In this document: positions 16,976 through 26,184 of the stretch, in pieces
Numbering within the stretch: the stretch's first letter is position 1
Layout of the letters: every line of letters begins with the position of its first letter
NCBI RefSeq assembly: GCF_001425175.1
Contig: NZ_LMDV01000001.1
Span: forward strand, 951,454 to 1,015,453
DNA: 64,000 nt
Origin: Nocardioides sp. Root1257
GTDB lineage: Bacteria > Actinomycetota > Actinomycetes > Propionibacteriales > Nocardioidaceae
Direction: 5' to 3'
Program-made: the position numbers and the translations under genes
The notes under the pieces: model-generated
What the model was told of the DNA's origin: nothing
What the model saw: the letters and a program-made list of their open reading frames with translations, nothing else
Databases searched by the model: none

Positions 16976-17531
16976 GACGACAGCCCCCGGTAGACCACGT
17001 GATCGGCGCATCGACAGCGCCGTGCTCGCCGCGACCGCCGAGCTGCTCGTCGAGGTCGGGTACGCCGACCTGACGATCGCCGCCGTGGCCGACCGGGCAC
17101 GCACGACCAAGCCCGCGATCTACCGGCGCTGGCGCTCGAAGGCGCACCTGGTGCACGAGGCCGCCTTCCCGACCGACGCGGACCGCGTGCAGGTGCCGTC
17201 GACCGGTTCGCTGGACACCGACCTGCGTGCCATGGTGCGCGCCTGTGTCGACGTCTTCGCCCATCCGGTCGCGCGGGCAGCGGTGCCCGGCCTGATCGCG
17301 GAGTTCGCGGCGGACCGCACCCTGCACGCGGCGCTCGTCGAGCGGCTCGCGGACGGGCCGCTGGGCACGGCGCGTGACCGGCTCGCCGGCGCTGCCACCG
17401 ATCCGGATGCCGTCATCGAGGCCATGGCCGGCACGACCCTGCTCGCACTCCTCTTCCGCGGCGGCGACGACCTCGACGACGCCTGGATCGACCGCACCAC
17501 CACCCTTCTCCTGAAAGGCATCGCCCCATGA
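16974..17531 (+). CDS. TetR/AcrR-family regulator
   Basis: 185 residues. The N-terminal TetR helix-turn-helix spans about 10-60 (DSAVLAATAELLVEVGYADLTIAAVADRARTTKPAIYRRWRSKAHLV), then a helical ligand domain. There is no Shine-Dalgarno site, and the operator overlaps the start codon, so the mRNA is probably leaderless and autoregulated. Its stop overlaps the DUF1214 start by ATGA, which makes these two one operon and a likely ligand-response unit with the divergent sulfotransferase. Confidence 0.9.
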   Translation: MTTAPGRPRDRRIDSAVLAATAELLVEVGYADLTIAAVADRARTTKPAIYRRWRSKAHLVHEAAFPTDADRVQVPSTGSLDTDLRAMVRACVDVFAHPVARAAVPGLIAEFAADRTLHAALVERLADGPLGTARDRLAGAATDPDAVIEAMAGTTLLALLFRGGDDLDDAWIDRTTTLLLKGIAP

Positions 17532-18682
17532 GCGCAGAGACGTGGGAGTCCACGCAGGCCTGGCACGAGCTGCTCGACGGCCTCAGGGAGCTCGACCAGA
17601 GCTTCCTCGCCGGCGACCGGGCCGTGTCCGGCGAGCGAGCGGTCGTCGACGGCTACCGGATGCTGACGACGATCCTGGGCGTCGGCCTGGACACCTACCT
17701 GTACGCCGAGCCGAGTCGCCCGGTCTTCGTCGACACCGTCACGCCGTTCCGCCGCGACCGGCGCTGGGGCGGCGACAACACCGACTCCTACTACGCGTAC
17801 GTCGTGCTGGACCCGACGCGGACGTACCGCATCCACGGTCACCGCGGCGACAGTGCCTACTTCTCCATCACCGTCTACAACGAGCCCTCCCCCGGAGCCT
17901 GGTCGGACCGGGTGATCGGCGTCGTCAACGACAGCGACCTGACCTTCGACGCCGACGGGCGCTTCGAGATGGTCTTCGGGCCGTCCCGTCCCGAGGGGTA
18001 CGCCGGCGTCTTCGTCGAGCTCGCCCCGGATGCCGCCGTCGCGCTCACCCGTGACTACCAGGTCGACCCGCTCACCGGACGTCGCGTGGAGTGGGAGGTC
18101 GAGGCCCTCGACGAGCCCGACCCGGTCCGGCGCACGGACGCGGACACCGCGCAGGCCTTGCGCTCGACGCTGACCTGGATGCGCACGACGTTCTCGATCG
18201 TGCCGTTGGCGGTCGGGGTCCGCAACGACGACGAGCGCCACGACCTCGGCCACGAGATCGCCCAGGTCGCGAACACCTTCGGGACGCCGTACCAGGTGCC
18301 CGACTTCAACTTCGGCTGGTCGGCGACCGACGCCTGCTACTCCTTCGGCAGCTACGACCTCGAGCCCGACGAGGCCCTGGTCGTCACCCACCGACCGCCG
18401 ACCTGCCGCTTCTGGAACGTCATCGCGTGGAACCAGTTCATGGCCGGCCACAACGTCACCGACGGCCGCATCTCGATCAACCACGGCACCGCCGTACCCA
18501 ATGCCGACGGCACGGTCACGACCGTGATCGCCCGCTCCCAGCTCGAGCACCCCAACGCGATCAGCACCCTCGACCAGCAGGCCGGCAACCTGGCCTTCCG
18601 CTGGTTCCTCGCCGACGCCGTCCCGGAGCCGCCGGACGTGCGCCTGGTGAAGATCGACGAGGCGCCCACCACCGTGTTGTAG
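17528..18682 (+). CDS. DUF1214 domain protein
   Basis: A 384-residue soluble protein without signal peptide. The C-terminal half has the DUF1214 pattern (FNFGWSATDACYSFGSYDLEPDEALVVTHRPPTCRFWNVIAWNQFM). The N-terminal half has the associated GGDNTDSYYAYVVLDPTRTYRIHGHRGDSAYFSITVYN beta-rich region. No enzymatic role is established for the family. It is often found near lipid or steroid genes in mycobacteria and Nocardioides. Co-transcribed with the upstream TetR gene. Confidence 0.85.
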   Translation: MSAETWESTQAWHELLDGLRELDQSFLAGDRAVSGERAVVDGYRMLTTILGVGLDTYLYAEPSRPVFVDTVTPFRRDRRWGGDNTDSYYAYVVLDPTRTYRIHGHRGDSAYFSITVYNEPSPGAWSDRVIGVVNDSDLTFDADGRFEMVFGPSRPEGYAGVFVELAPDAAVALTRDYQVDPLTGRRVEWEVEALDEPDPVRRTDADTAQALRSTLTWMRTTFSIVPLAVGVRNDDERHDLGHEIAQVANTFGTPYQVPDFNFGWSATDACYSFGSYDLEPDEALVVTHRPPTCRFWNVIAWNQFMAGHNVTDGRISINHGTAVPNADGTVTTVIARSQLEHPNAISTLDQQAGNLAFRWFLADAVPEPPDVRLVKIDEAPTTVL

Positions 18683-18726
18683 GCCCCACCGAAGCGCGAC
18701 GGCTCGGCAGGCCTGAGAATCGCGGC

Positions 18727-20205
18727 ATGACCACGACGATCCTGCGAGGCGGCCGCGTCATCGATCCCGAGGCCGGGACGGAGTCCGTCGCCGACGTCGT
18801 CGTCCGCGACGGAAGGGTCGCGGAGATCTCGACGACGCCCGTCCTGGATGCCGACGCCACCGTCGTCGACGTCAGCGGCCTCGTGGTGGGGCCGGGCTTC
18901 GTCGACCTGCACAGCCACGTGCACTCCATCGCCGGTCAGCGCCTGCAGGCGTTCGACGGGGTGACGACGAACCTGGACCTCGAGGCCGGGCTGATGCCGA
19001 TCGAGCGGGCGTACGCCGAGGCCGCCGCGGCCGGGCGCGTCCTCAACTACGGCTTCTCGGCGTCGTGGTCCGACGCCCGCGGCCAGGTGCTGGCAGGCGT
19101 GGTCCCCAACGCCCGCTTCGACAGCTCGACCGACCTGCTCGGCAACCTCGACTGGCAGCGCACCTCGTCCCCGGCCGAGCTCGCCGCCTGGCTCGAGCTG
19201 CTGGAGGGCGAGCTCGCCGCCGGCGCACTCGGCATCGGCGTGCTGATGGGCTACGCGCCGCGCTCGGACCCGGCGGAGTACCTCGCGGTCGCGCGGCTCG
19301 CCGCGGCCGCCGGAGCGCCGACCTTCACCCACGTCCGCGAGCTGGTCGAGGCCGACCCGACCACACCGATCGACGGGTCCCGCGAGGTCGCGATCGCCGC
19401 AGCGGAGACCGGCGCCGCGATGCACCACTGCCACGTCAACAGCACCTCGCGTCGTCACGTCGACCGGGTGCTCGGCACCCTCGAGGACGCCCGCGCCGCA
19501 GGGTCGCGGGTGACGGTCGAGGCGTACCCCTACGGCATGGGCAGCACGAGCGTCGGCGCCTTCTTCCTGGCGCCCGACCGGCTCCCTGCCTGGGGCCTGG
19601 TCCCGTCCAGCATCGTGCTGGTCGGCACCGGCGAGCGGATCGCCGACGTACGCCGCCTCGAGGAGGTCCGGACGCTCGACCCGGGCGCGACCTGCATCGT
19701 GGAGTTCTTCGACGAGCGCGACGAGCGGGACCGGGAGCTGCTCCGCCGGGCCCTGGCCTTCCCCGACGCGATCGTCGCCAGCGACGCGATGCCGCTGGAG
19801 TGGCCCGACCACCGCGCCGACACCCGCGAGTGGCCGCTCCCGCCTGGTGCCTCGACGCACCCGCGCACCGCCGGTACCTTCGCCCGCAGCCTGAGGCTGA
19901 TGGTCCTCGAGCACGAGCTCTGGAGCTGGCCCGAGGCCTTCCGGCGCTGCTCCTACCTGCCCGCCCGGGTCCTCGACCAGGTGGCGCCGGCGATGCGCAC
20001 GAAGGGCCGCCTCGCGGCCGGAACCGACGCCGACCTCGTCGTCCTCGACCCCGCCGCGGTCACCGACCACGCGACGGTCGCCGACCCGGTCCGGCCGTCC
20101 GCCGGGGTGCGTCACCTGCTGGTCGGTGGCAGCTTCGTGATCCGCGACGGCGAGCTCGATCCCGATGCCTACCCGGGACGCGCCGTGCGCGGGGAGATGC
20201 GCTGA
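18727..20205 (+). CDS. Amidohydrolase-family metal-dependent hydrolase (N-acyl-D-amino-acid deacylase-like)
   Basis: 492 residues with the amidohydrolase layout. A small beta-sandwich comes first (TTTILRGGRVIDPEAG ... VVGPGFVDLHSHVH with the HXH metal pair near residue 60). A TIM barrel follows with histidines in FTHVRE and MHHCHVNS, and a late aspartate in IVASDAMPLEW. It ends with the closing beta-sandwich (GRLAAGTDADLVVLDP). The closest pattern is D-aminoacylase or dihydroorotase-like enzymes; the real substrate is not readable. It starts 44 bases after the DUF1214 stop, probably in the same operon. Confidence 0.82.
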   Translation: MTTTILRGGRVIDPEAGTESVADVVVRDGRVAEISTTPVLDADATVVDVSGLVVGPGFVDLHSHVHSIAGQRLQAFDGVTTNLDLEAGLMPIERAYAEAAAAGRVLNYGFSASWSDARGQVLAGVVPNARFDSSTDLLGNLDWQRTSSPAELAAWLELLEGELAAGALGIGVLMGYAPRSDPAEYLAVARLAAAAGAPTFTHVRELVEADPTTPIDGSREVAIAAAETGAAMHHCHVNSTSRRHVDRVLGTLEDARAAGSRVTVEAYPYGMGSTSVGAFFLAPDRLPAWGLVPSSIVLVGTGERIADVRRLEEVRTLDPGATCIVEFFDERDERDRELLRRALAFPDAIVASDAMPLEWPDHRADTREWPLPPGASTHPRTAGTFARSLRLMVLEHELWSWPEAFRRCSYLPARVLDQVAPAMRTKGRLAAGTDADLVVLDPAAVTDHATVADPVRPSAGVRHLLVGGSFVIRDGELDPDAYPGRAVRGEMR

Positions 20206-20230
20206 CCCGACGGACCAGGCAGGACGGCCA

Positions 20231-21745
20231 CTAGGCCGGGCTCTGCTGGGCGCGCAGCGCCACCCAGGCGTCCGCGCGCACCTGAGGGTCCAGGAGCGAC
20301 CTGTCCAGCAGCCCCTCGATCCGAGCGACCCGATGACGCACCGTGTTGCGGTGGACTCCCAGGTCCTCGGCGGCCTTGAGCAGCGAGCCGTGGTGTCGCA
20401 GGTACGACTCGAGCGTCTCGACGAGCTCCCGGTCGCCCTCGAGCGGAGCGAGGTACGACCGTGCGAACGCCTGCGCGCTGGCCGGGTCGAGGAGCGAGAG
20501 CACGCCCTGCCGGATCCCCTCGGACCACGACACGACGGGCGCGTCGGCGGTGGTCAGGCGGAGACCGTGACCGGCCGTCTCGTGGCTGGCGGCCACCGAG
20601 GTGCCCGGCTCGCCGATGCCCACCCGCAACCCGTCGTCGGCCAGGCCGCGTGCGACCGCCGCGACGTCGGCAGCCGCCGGCAGCACGACCACGAGCTCCG
20701 GCTCCCCGTCCCCGGTCGCGACGATCGCGGCGAGCTCGGGCGCCGCCTCGTGGCGGCCCCAGGCGTCCTCGAGCCCGGCCGGGGATCCCGCGACACGGAG
20801 CACGGTCGCCCGCCGGGGCAGGCGGACGCGCGAACCGGTCCCGGTCGTGAGCAGCACCTTGGCGGTGCGGTCGTCGCCGGCGACGAGCAGCTCGACCGCC
20901 CGGGTGCGGAGCCGCCGTTCGGCCTCGCGACCCGCCCGCCGACGTTCCTCGGCGAGACTGAGCAGGGCGACGGCGGTGGTCATCGTGCTGCGCTGGGCGT
21001 CCGCGACCCGACCGAGGAACCCGACCACGAGGTAGCGGTCCGGCCGGCCCTTCACGCCGAGGGGATGCAGCAGCACGGTGCCGCCCGGGGTGGTCAGGCT
21101 GGCCGCCGCCCGCAATCCCTCGCGGCGCACCTTCGCCACCGCGCCTTCGACGGCGCTCGCGTCGAAGAGCTCCGGCCGAGCCCCGAGCGGTCCGAGCACG
21201 GGGAGGGCGTCGCGGCCGACGATCGCGGCCATCGCTCCCACCTGGGCCAGCGCGCCGAGCAGCACCTGCGGCTCGTCCTCGCGCAGGGCGGCCTGGGTGA
21301 GCGTGCGCTGGGACTCGAGCGCCGCCACGGCCGCCGACGCCTCCTCGCGCTGGAGCTGGGCCGCGAGGGTCCGGCTGATCGTCACGAACCGGGTGTCGCG
21401 AGGGACCTCGAACAGGTCGACTCCGTGCCGACGACAGGCGTCGGCCAGCTCCACCGGGGCCGCCGAGTAGGTGAGCCCCACGGCCAGGCCGATCGCGACC
21501 ACGCCGGCGCCGGCGAGCCGGCCGACGTACCCCTCCCACTCCTGCGTCCAGCCGGCCGTGTCCAACCCGGTCGTCAGCAGGACCTCGCCGCCCTCGAGGA
21601 ACGGCGCCGGGTCGTGGAGCTCGCTGGTGGCCACCCACCTCACGGGCTCCTCCCGGCGCTCGTCGACGATCGGGACCAGGCGCAGAGCGGCGTCGTCGAG
21701 CAGGTCGGCGAGGACGGTCACGATGACATGATCGCACAACTCCAT
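20231..21745 (-). CDS. PucR-family transcriptional regulator, likely of GABA catabolism
   Basis: 504 residues. The N-terminal PucR domain (ADLLDDAALRLVPIVDERREEPVRWVATSELHDPAPFLEGGEVLLTTGL) is followed by a GGDEF-like central domain. A C-terminal helix-turn-helix of the PucR type follows (VETLESYLRHHGSLLKAAEDLGVHRNTVRHRVARIEGLL). It is divergent from gabT with a 90-bp shared spacer. PucR-type proteins control purine, proline, alanine and GABA use in actinobacteria, so control of gabT-gdh-gabD is the simplest reading. Confidence 0.88.
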   Translation of the reverse strand: MELCDHVIVTVLADLLDDAALRLVPIVDERREEPVRWVATSELHDPAPFLEGGEVLLTTGLDTAGWTQEWEGYVGRLAGAGVVAIGLAVGLTYSAAPVELADACRRHGVDLFEVPRDTRFVTISRTLAAQLQREEASAAVAALESQRTLTQAALREDEPQVLLGALAQVGAMAAIVGRDALPVLGPLGARPELFDASAVEGAVAKVRREGLRAAASLTTPGGTVLLHPLGVKGRPDRYLVVGFLGRVADAQRSTMTTAVALLSLAEERRRAGREAERRLRTRAVELLVAGDDRTAKVLLTTGTGSRVRLPRRATVLRVAGSPAGLEDAWGRHEAAPELAAIVATGDGEPELVVVLPAAADVAAVARGLADDGLRVGIGEPGTSVAASHETAGHGLRLTTADAPVVSWSEGIRQGVLSLLDPASAQAFARSYLAPLEGDRELVETLESYLRHHGSLLKAAEDLGVHRNTVRHRVARIEGLLDRSLLDPQVRADAWVALRAQQSPA

Positions 21746-21800
21746 GACGGAGATTGTGCAGGAATGACATAGGGCAGGGCGAGCTCCGGACCCTACCGTC

Positions 21801-21821
21801 GTCGCTGTACCGGACAGCGAC
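21801..21821. promoter_or_regulatory. Inverted repeat in the PucR/gabT spacer
   Basis: GTCGCTGT (21801-21808) and ACAGCGAC (21814-21821) form a perfect 8-bp inverted repeat with a 5-base spacer, just upstream of the gabT ribosome-binding site (GCGGAGG). It could be the PucR operator or an mRNA hairpin. Confidence 0.5.
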
Positions 21822-21835
21822 ACGCGGAGGACAGC

Positions 21836-23188
21836 ATGACCACGAGGACCACGACCACCGGCGGGCCGACCCTGCCCCAGGAGCGTCGCCTGGCGACCGC
21901 GATCCCGGGTCCGAGGTCGCAGGAGCTGCACGCACGCAAGTCCGCCGCGGTCGCGACCGGCGTGGGCACCACCCTGCCGGTCTACGTGACCGCGGCCGGT
22001 GGCGGCGTGCTGGTCGACGTCGACGGCAACTCGCTGATCGACCTCGGCTCCGGCATCGCGGTCACCACCGTCGGCAACAGCGCGCCCCGCGTGGTCGCGG
22101 CGGTCCAGGAGCAGGTCGCCGCGTTCACCCACACCTGCTTCATGGTCACGCCGTACGCCGGGTACGTCGAGGTCGCCGAGGCACTCAACACGATCACGCC
22201 GGGCGACCACGAGAAGCGCACGGCCCTCTTCAACTCCGGCGCCGAGGCCGTGGAGAACGCGGTGAAGATCGCTCGGACCCACACGGGGAAGACGGGCGTC
22301 GTCGTCTTCGACCACGCCTACCACGGCCGCACCAACCTGACGATGGCGATGACCGCGAAGAACATGCCCTACAAGAGCGGCTTCGGCCCGTTCGCCTCGG
22401 ACGTCTACCGCGCCCCGCTGTCCTACCCGTTCCGGGACGGCGAGGTCGACGGTGCCCAGGCCGCGGCCCGGGCGATCGACGTCATCGAGAAGCAGGTCGG
22501 GGCGGACAACCTCGCCGCGATCGTGATCGAGCCGATCCAGGGCGAGGGCGGTTTCATCGTCCCGGCCGAGGGGTTCCTGCCCGCGCTCGTGACCTGGTGC
22601 CGCGCCAACGACGTCGTCTTCGTCGCCGACGAGGTGCAGACCGGCATCGCCCGCACCGGCGAGATGTTCGCGGTCGACCACGAGGGAGTCGTCCCCGACC
22701 TGGTCGTGACCGCCAAGGGCCTGGCCGGCGGGCTGCCGCTCTCGGCCGTCACCGGCCGCGCCGACATCATGGACTCCGCCCACGTGGGTGGCCTCGGCGG
22801 CACCTACGGGGGCAACCCGCTGGCCTGCGCCGCGGCGCTCGCCGTGCTCGAGACGATCGAGACCGACAACCTGGTCGAGCGGGCCGTCAAGATCGGCTCC
22901 CTGATGACCCGACGGCTGCTCGCCCTGAGCGAGCGCGACGCACGCGTCGGCGAGGTCCGCGGCCGCGGTGCGATGCTCGCCGTGGAGCTCGTCAGGCCCG
23001 GAACCACGGAGCCCGACGCCGACCTCGCCAAGCGGGTGGCCGCCGCCGCCCACGAGCGCGGCGTCGTCGTCCTCACCTGCGGCACCTACGGCAACGTGCT
23101 CCGCTTCCTACCGCCCCTGTCGATCGGCGACGCCCTGCTCGAGGAAGCCTGCGACGTGCTCGACGAGGTCTTCGAGGTCACCCGATGA
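21836..23188 (+). CDS. gabT: 4-aminobutyrate--2-oxoglutarate aminotransferase
   Basis: A class III PLP aminotransferase of 450 residues that turns GABA and 2-oxoglutarate into succinate semialdehyde and glutamate. Visible sites are NSGAEAVENAVKIAR (132-146), the cofactor aspartate in ADEVQTG (Asp265), and the PLP lysine Lys294 in TAKGLAGGLP. The start follows GGAGGACAGC. The stop overlaps the glutamate dehydrogenase start (ATGA). The context of two aldehyde dehydrogenases and a PucR regulator supports the GABA assignment. Confidence 0.94.
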   Translation: MTTRTTTTGGPTLPQERRLATAIPGPRSQELHARKSAAVATGVGTTLPVYVTAAGGGVLVDVDGNSLIDLGSGIAVTTVGNSAPRVVAAVQEQVAAFTHTCFMVTPYAGYVEVAEALNTITPGDHEKRTALFNSGAEAVENAVKIARTHTGKTGVVVFDHAYHGRTNLTMAMTAKNMPYKSGFGPFASDVYRAPLSYPFRDGEVDGAQAAARAIDVIEKQVGADNLAAIVIEPIQGEGGFIVPAEGFLPALVTWCRANDVVFVADEVQTGIARTGEMFAVDHEGVVPDLVVTAKGLAGGLPLSAVTGRADIMDSAHVGGLGGTYGGNPLACAAALAVLETIETDNLVERAVKIGSLMTRRLLALSERDARVGEVRGRGAMLAVELVRPGTTEPDADLAKRVAAAAHERGVVVLTCGTYGNVLRFLPPLSIGDALLEEACDVLDEVFEVTR

Positions 23189-24483
23189 CGACGCTGCTCG
23201 ACGCACCCACGAGCGTGTCCCTCCAGCCGGAGGTCGCCGACGGCGCCACCGTCCTCGCCGACGCCCGCTCGCAGCTGGCCGCCGCGATCGAGGTGCTCGA
23301 GTACGACGACAGCGTCTACGCGATGCTGGCGACGCCGCGCCGCGAGGTCACCGTCTCGATCCCGCTGCGCCGCGACGACGGCAGTCAGGAGGTGCTGGTC
23401 GGTCACCGGGTGCAGCACAACTTCTCCCGCGGTCCGGCCAAGGGCGGCCTGCGCTACTCGCCCGACGTGACCCTCGACGAGGTGCGCGCCCTGGCGATGT
23501 GGATGACCTGGAAGTGCGCCCTGCTCGACGTCCCGTACGGCGGCGCGAAGGGCGGCGTACGGATCGACCCGCGCGGCTACTCGCCCGCCGAGCTCGAGCG
23601 CGTCACCCGCCGCTACACCTCCGAGATCAGCCCGCTGATCGGGCCCGAGCGAGACATCCCCGCGCCCGACATCGGCACCGACGAGCGCACCATGGCGTGG
23701 ATGATGGACACCTACTCGGCCCAGCAGGGCTACACGGTCCTCGGCGTCACGACCGGCAAGCCGATCAGCCTGGGCGGCTCGCTGGGCCGGGCCACCGCCA
23801 CGTCGCGAGGCGTCGCCCACGTCGCCTTCGCCGCGCTCGCCGACCGCGGCATCGCGTCGACCGGCGCCACTGCTGCGGTCCAGGGCTTCGGCAAGGTCGG
23901 CCGGTACGCCGCCCGGTTCCTCGCCGAGGCCGGCGTGCGGGTGGTCGCGGTCTCGGACCAGTACGGCGCGATCGCCGACGAGGCGGGCCTCGACGTCGTC
24001 GCGCTCGAGGCGCACGTCGACGCGACCGGCTCGGTCGTCGGCTTCGTCGGCTCCGACGTCCTCGAGAGCGCCGCGCTGCTCGAGCTCGACGTCGACCTGC
24101 TGGTCCCGGCGGCGGTCGAGGGCGTGCTGAACGCCGGTAACGCCCACCGGGTCAGGGCGAAGGTCATCGTCGAGGGTGCCAACGGCCCGACCACGCCCGA
24201 GGCCGACGAGGTGTTCCGCAGCAACGGCGTCCTGGTCGCCCCGGACATCCTCGCGAACGCCGGCGGCGTGGTCGTCTCCTACTTCGAGTGGGTGCAGGCC
24301 AACCAGGCCTTCTGGTGGAGCGCCGACGAGGTCGAGGCCCGGCTCGCCACCCGCATGGACATCGCCTGGCGCGCCGTCAACGCGCACGCCCGCCGGCTCG
24401 GCGTACCGCTGCGCGCGGCCGCCACCGCCCTCGCCGTCGAGCGGGTCGCCCAGGCGCACCTGCTCCGTGGCCTCTACCCGTGA
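23185..24483 (+). CDS. Glu/Leu/Phe/Val dehydrogenase (probable glutamate dehydrogenase)
   Basis: 432 residues with the ELFV dehydrogenase signature. Substrate lysines lie in GPAKGGLRYSPDV (Lys86) and MTWKCALLDV (Lys110), and the catalytic Lys122 in PYGGAKGGV. The Rossmann loop QGFGKVGRYAA follows. The typical SSYFEW-like end (VVSYFEWVQANQAFWW) suggests glutamate over branched-chain amino acids. Translationally coupled to gabT, it can deaminate the glutamate that GabT makes and return 2-oxoglutarate, so GABA nitrogen leaves as ammonium. Confidence 0.9.
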   Translation: MTTLLDAPTSVSLQPEVADGATVLADARSQLAAAIEVLEYDDSVYAMLATPRREVTVSIPLRRDDGSQEVLVGHRVQHNFSRGPAKGGLRYSPDVTLDEVRALAMWMTWKCALLDVPYGGAKGGVRIDPRGYSPAELERVTRRYTSEISPLIGPERDIPAPDIGTDERTMAWMMDTYSAQQGYTVLGVTTGKPISLGGSLGRATATSRGVAHVAFAALADRGIASTGATAAVQGFGKVGRYAARFLAEAGVRVVAVSDQYGAIADEAGLDVVALEAHVDATGSVVGFVGSDVLESAALLELDVDLLVPAAVEGVLNAGNAHRVRAKVIVEGANGPTTPEADEVFRSNGVLVAPDILANAGGVVVSYFEWVQANQAFWWSADEVEARLATRMDIAWRAVNAHARRLGVPLRAAATALAVERVAQAHLLRGLYP

Positions 24484-24505
24484 CCGACCGACCGGAGACC
24501 TCCTC

Positions 24506-26005
24506 ATGACGATCACCACCGACGCGACCTCCCTGGTCCCCGCCTCCGTGCACGCCACCATCAGCGCGCTCGACCCCGGCCACGGACAGCACCTCGACGG
24601 CGACGGGCTCGCGGCCGTCGACGGCCGTACCTTCGCCGTCCTCGACAAGGCGACCGGCGCCCACCTCGCGACCTTCGCGGACGGCGGCGCTCCCGAGGCG
24701 ATCGCGGCCGTCGACGCGGCGGCCGCCGCCTTCCCGGCCTGGGCCGCCACCCCGCCCCGGCAGCGGAGTGATGCCCTGCACGGCGCCTTCGCCCTGATGA
24801 CCGAGCGTCGCGAGGAGCTCGCAGCGCTCATCTCCGCCGAGAACGGCAAGTCCCTGACCGACGCCCGCGCCGAGGTCGGGTACGCCGCCGAGTTCTTCCG
24901 CTGGTTCGCCGAGGAGGCGGTCCGTCCCGAGGGCGGCTACGCCGAGTCGCCGAACGGCGGCACCCGGACGATCGTGACCAGCCGTCCGGTCGGGGTCGCC
25001 GCGCTGGTCACCCCGTGGAACTTCCCGGCGGCGATGGCGACCCGCAAGATCGGCTCGGCCCTCGCGGCCGGCTGCACCGTCGTGCTGAAGCCTGCCACCG
25101 AGACCCCGCTGACCGCCCTCGCCGTGGCGCGGATCCTCGAGGAGGCGGGAGTCCCGGCCGGTGTCGTCAACGTCGTCACCGGCACCGATCCTGGCGCGAT
25201 CGTCGGCACCTGGCTCGCCGACGCCCGGGTCCGCAAGATCTCCTTCACCGGCTCCACCGGCGTCGGCCGGCTGCTGCTCGGCCAGGCCGCCGAACGCGTG
25301 GTGAACTCCTCGATGGAGCTCGGCGGCAACGCCCCGTTCGTCGTGGCCGCCGACGCCGACATCGAGGCGGCGGTGGCCGGCGCGATGATCGCCAAGTTCC
25401 GCAACGGTGGCCAGGCCTGCACGGCGGCCAACCGCTTCTACGTGCACGCCGACGTGGCGGCCGAGTTCGTGGCGCGCTTCGGAGCAGCGATCGAGGACCT
25501 CGTGGTCGGCAGCCCGTTCGACGAGGCCACCACGATCGGCCCGATGATCAGCGCGAAGGCGGTCGGCAACCTGACGTCGCTGGTCGACGACGCGATCGCC
25601 CGCGGGGCGCGGATCAGCCACCGGGCGCCGAGCACCACGCTGGCCGGGCACTTCTACCCGCCGACCCTGCTGACCGACGTACCCCCGGACGCGGAGGTCG
25701 TGCGCACCGAGGCCTTCGGACCCGTCGCACCCGTCGTCACCTGGAGCGACGAGGCCGACCTGCTCCGCCAGGTCAACGACACCGAGCTCGGGCTCGCGAG
25801 CTACGTCTACTCCCGCGACCTGCGCTGGGCGCTGCGGCTCGCCGAGCGGATCGAGGCCGGCATGGTCGGCATCAACCGCGGTGTGGTCTCCGACCCGGCC
25901 GCCCCGTTCGGCGGCGTCAAGCAGAGCGGCCTCGGCCGTGAGGGCGCCCGCGAGGGCGTCCGGGCGTTCACCGAGACGCAGTACTTCTCGGTCGACTGGA
26001 CCTGA
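24506..26005 (+). CDS. gabD: Succinate-semialdehyde dehydrogenase
   Basis: An aldehyde dehydrogenase of 499 residues. The catalytic pair is Glu271 (MELGGNAPF) and Cys305 (GGQACTAANRF); the cofactor entry is TPWNFPAAMATRK. The last gene of the gabT-gdh-gabD operon, it oxidises succinate semialdehyde to succinate for the TCA cycle. NAD or NADP preference cannot be told by eye. It starts 22 bases after the dehydrogenase stop and ends in a strongly structured convergent spacer. Confidence 0.92.
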   Translation: MTITTDATSLVPASVHATISALDPGHGQHLDGDGLAAVDGRTFAVLDKATGAHLATFADGGAPEAIAAVDAAAAAFPAWAATPPRQRSDALHGAFALMTERREELAALISAENGKSLTDARAEVGYAAEFFRWFAEEAVRPEGGYAESPNGGTRTIVTSRPVGVAALVTPWNFPAAMATRKIGSALAAGCTVVLKPATETPLTALAVARILEEAGVPAGVVNVVTGTDPGAIVGTWLADARVRKISFTGSTGVGRLLLGQAAERVVNSSMELGGNAPFVVAADADIEAAVAGAMIAKFRNGGQACTAANRFYVHADVAAEFVARFGAAIEDLVVGSPFDEATTIGPMISAKAVGNLTSLVDDAIARGARISHRAPSTTLAGHFYPPTLLTDVPPDAEVVRTEAFGPVAPVVTWSDEADLLRQVNDTELGLASYVYSRDLRWALRLAERIEAGMVGINRGVVSDPAAPFGGVKQSGLGREGAREGVRAFTETQYFSVDWT

Positions 26006-26048
26006 GACCGCTCGCAGCCGACGTCAGCTCGCCAGCGGCGGGACGCGA

Positions 26049-26142
26049 GAGTTTCATCGGCCGGCCGACAAAGCTGTTGCTTGGACGATGAAGCTTTGTC
26101 GTCCAAGCGTGAGTTTCATCGGCCGACCGATGAAACTCACGC
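26049..26142. repeat. Nested inverted repeats in the gabD / aldehyde dehydrogenase convergent spacer
   Basis: Three overlapping elements are seen. GCTTGGACGA/TCGTCCAAGC is a 10-bp hairpin (26079-26108). GCGTGAGTTTCATCGG/CCGATGAAACTCACGC is a perfect 16-bp stem with a 4-base loop (26107-26142). A direct copy of GAGTTTCATCGGCCG-CCGA lies at 26049-26068, 62 bases before its partner at 26111-26130 (one difference). The first copy can also pair with the last arm, so alternative folds exist. It is probably a two-way terminator, possibly a repetitive element. Confidence 0.8.
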
Positions 26143-26184
26143 GGACGGCAGATCAGGCCGAGCGCCCGGACTCCGGCACGACGT

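Noticed and set aside
20231-23053. Extension of the PucR frame upstream to 23053
   Set aside because: It runs antisense through gabT; the natural PucR start is at 21745.
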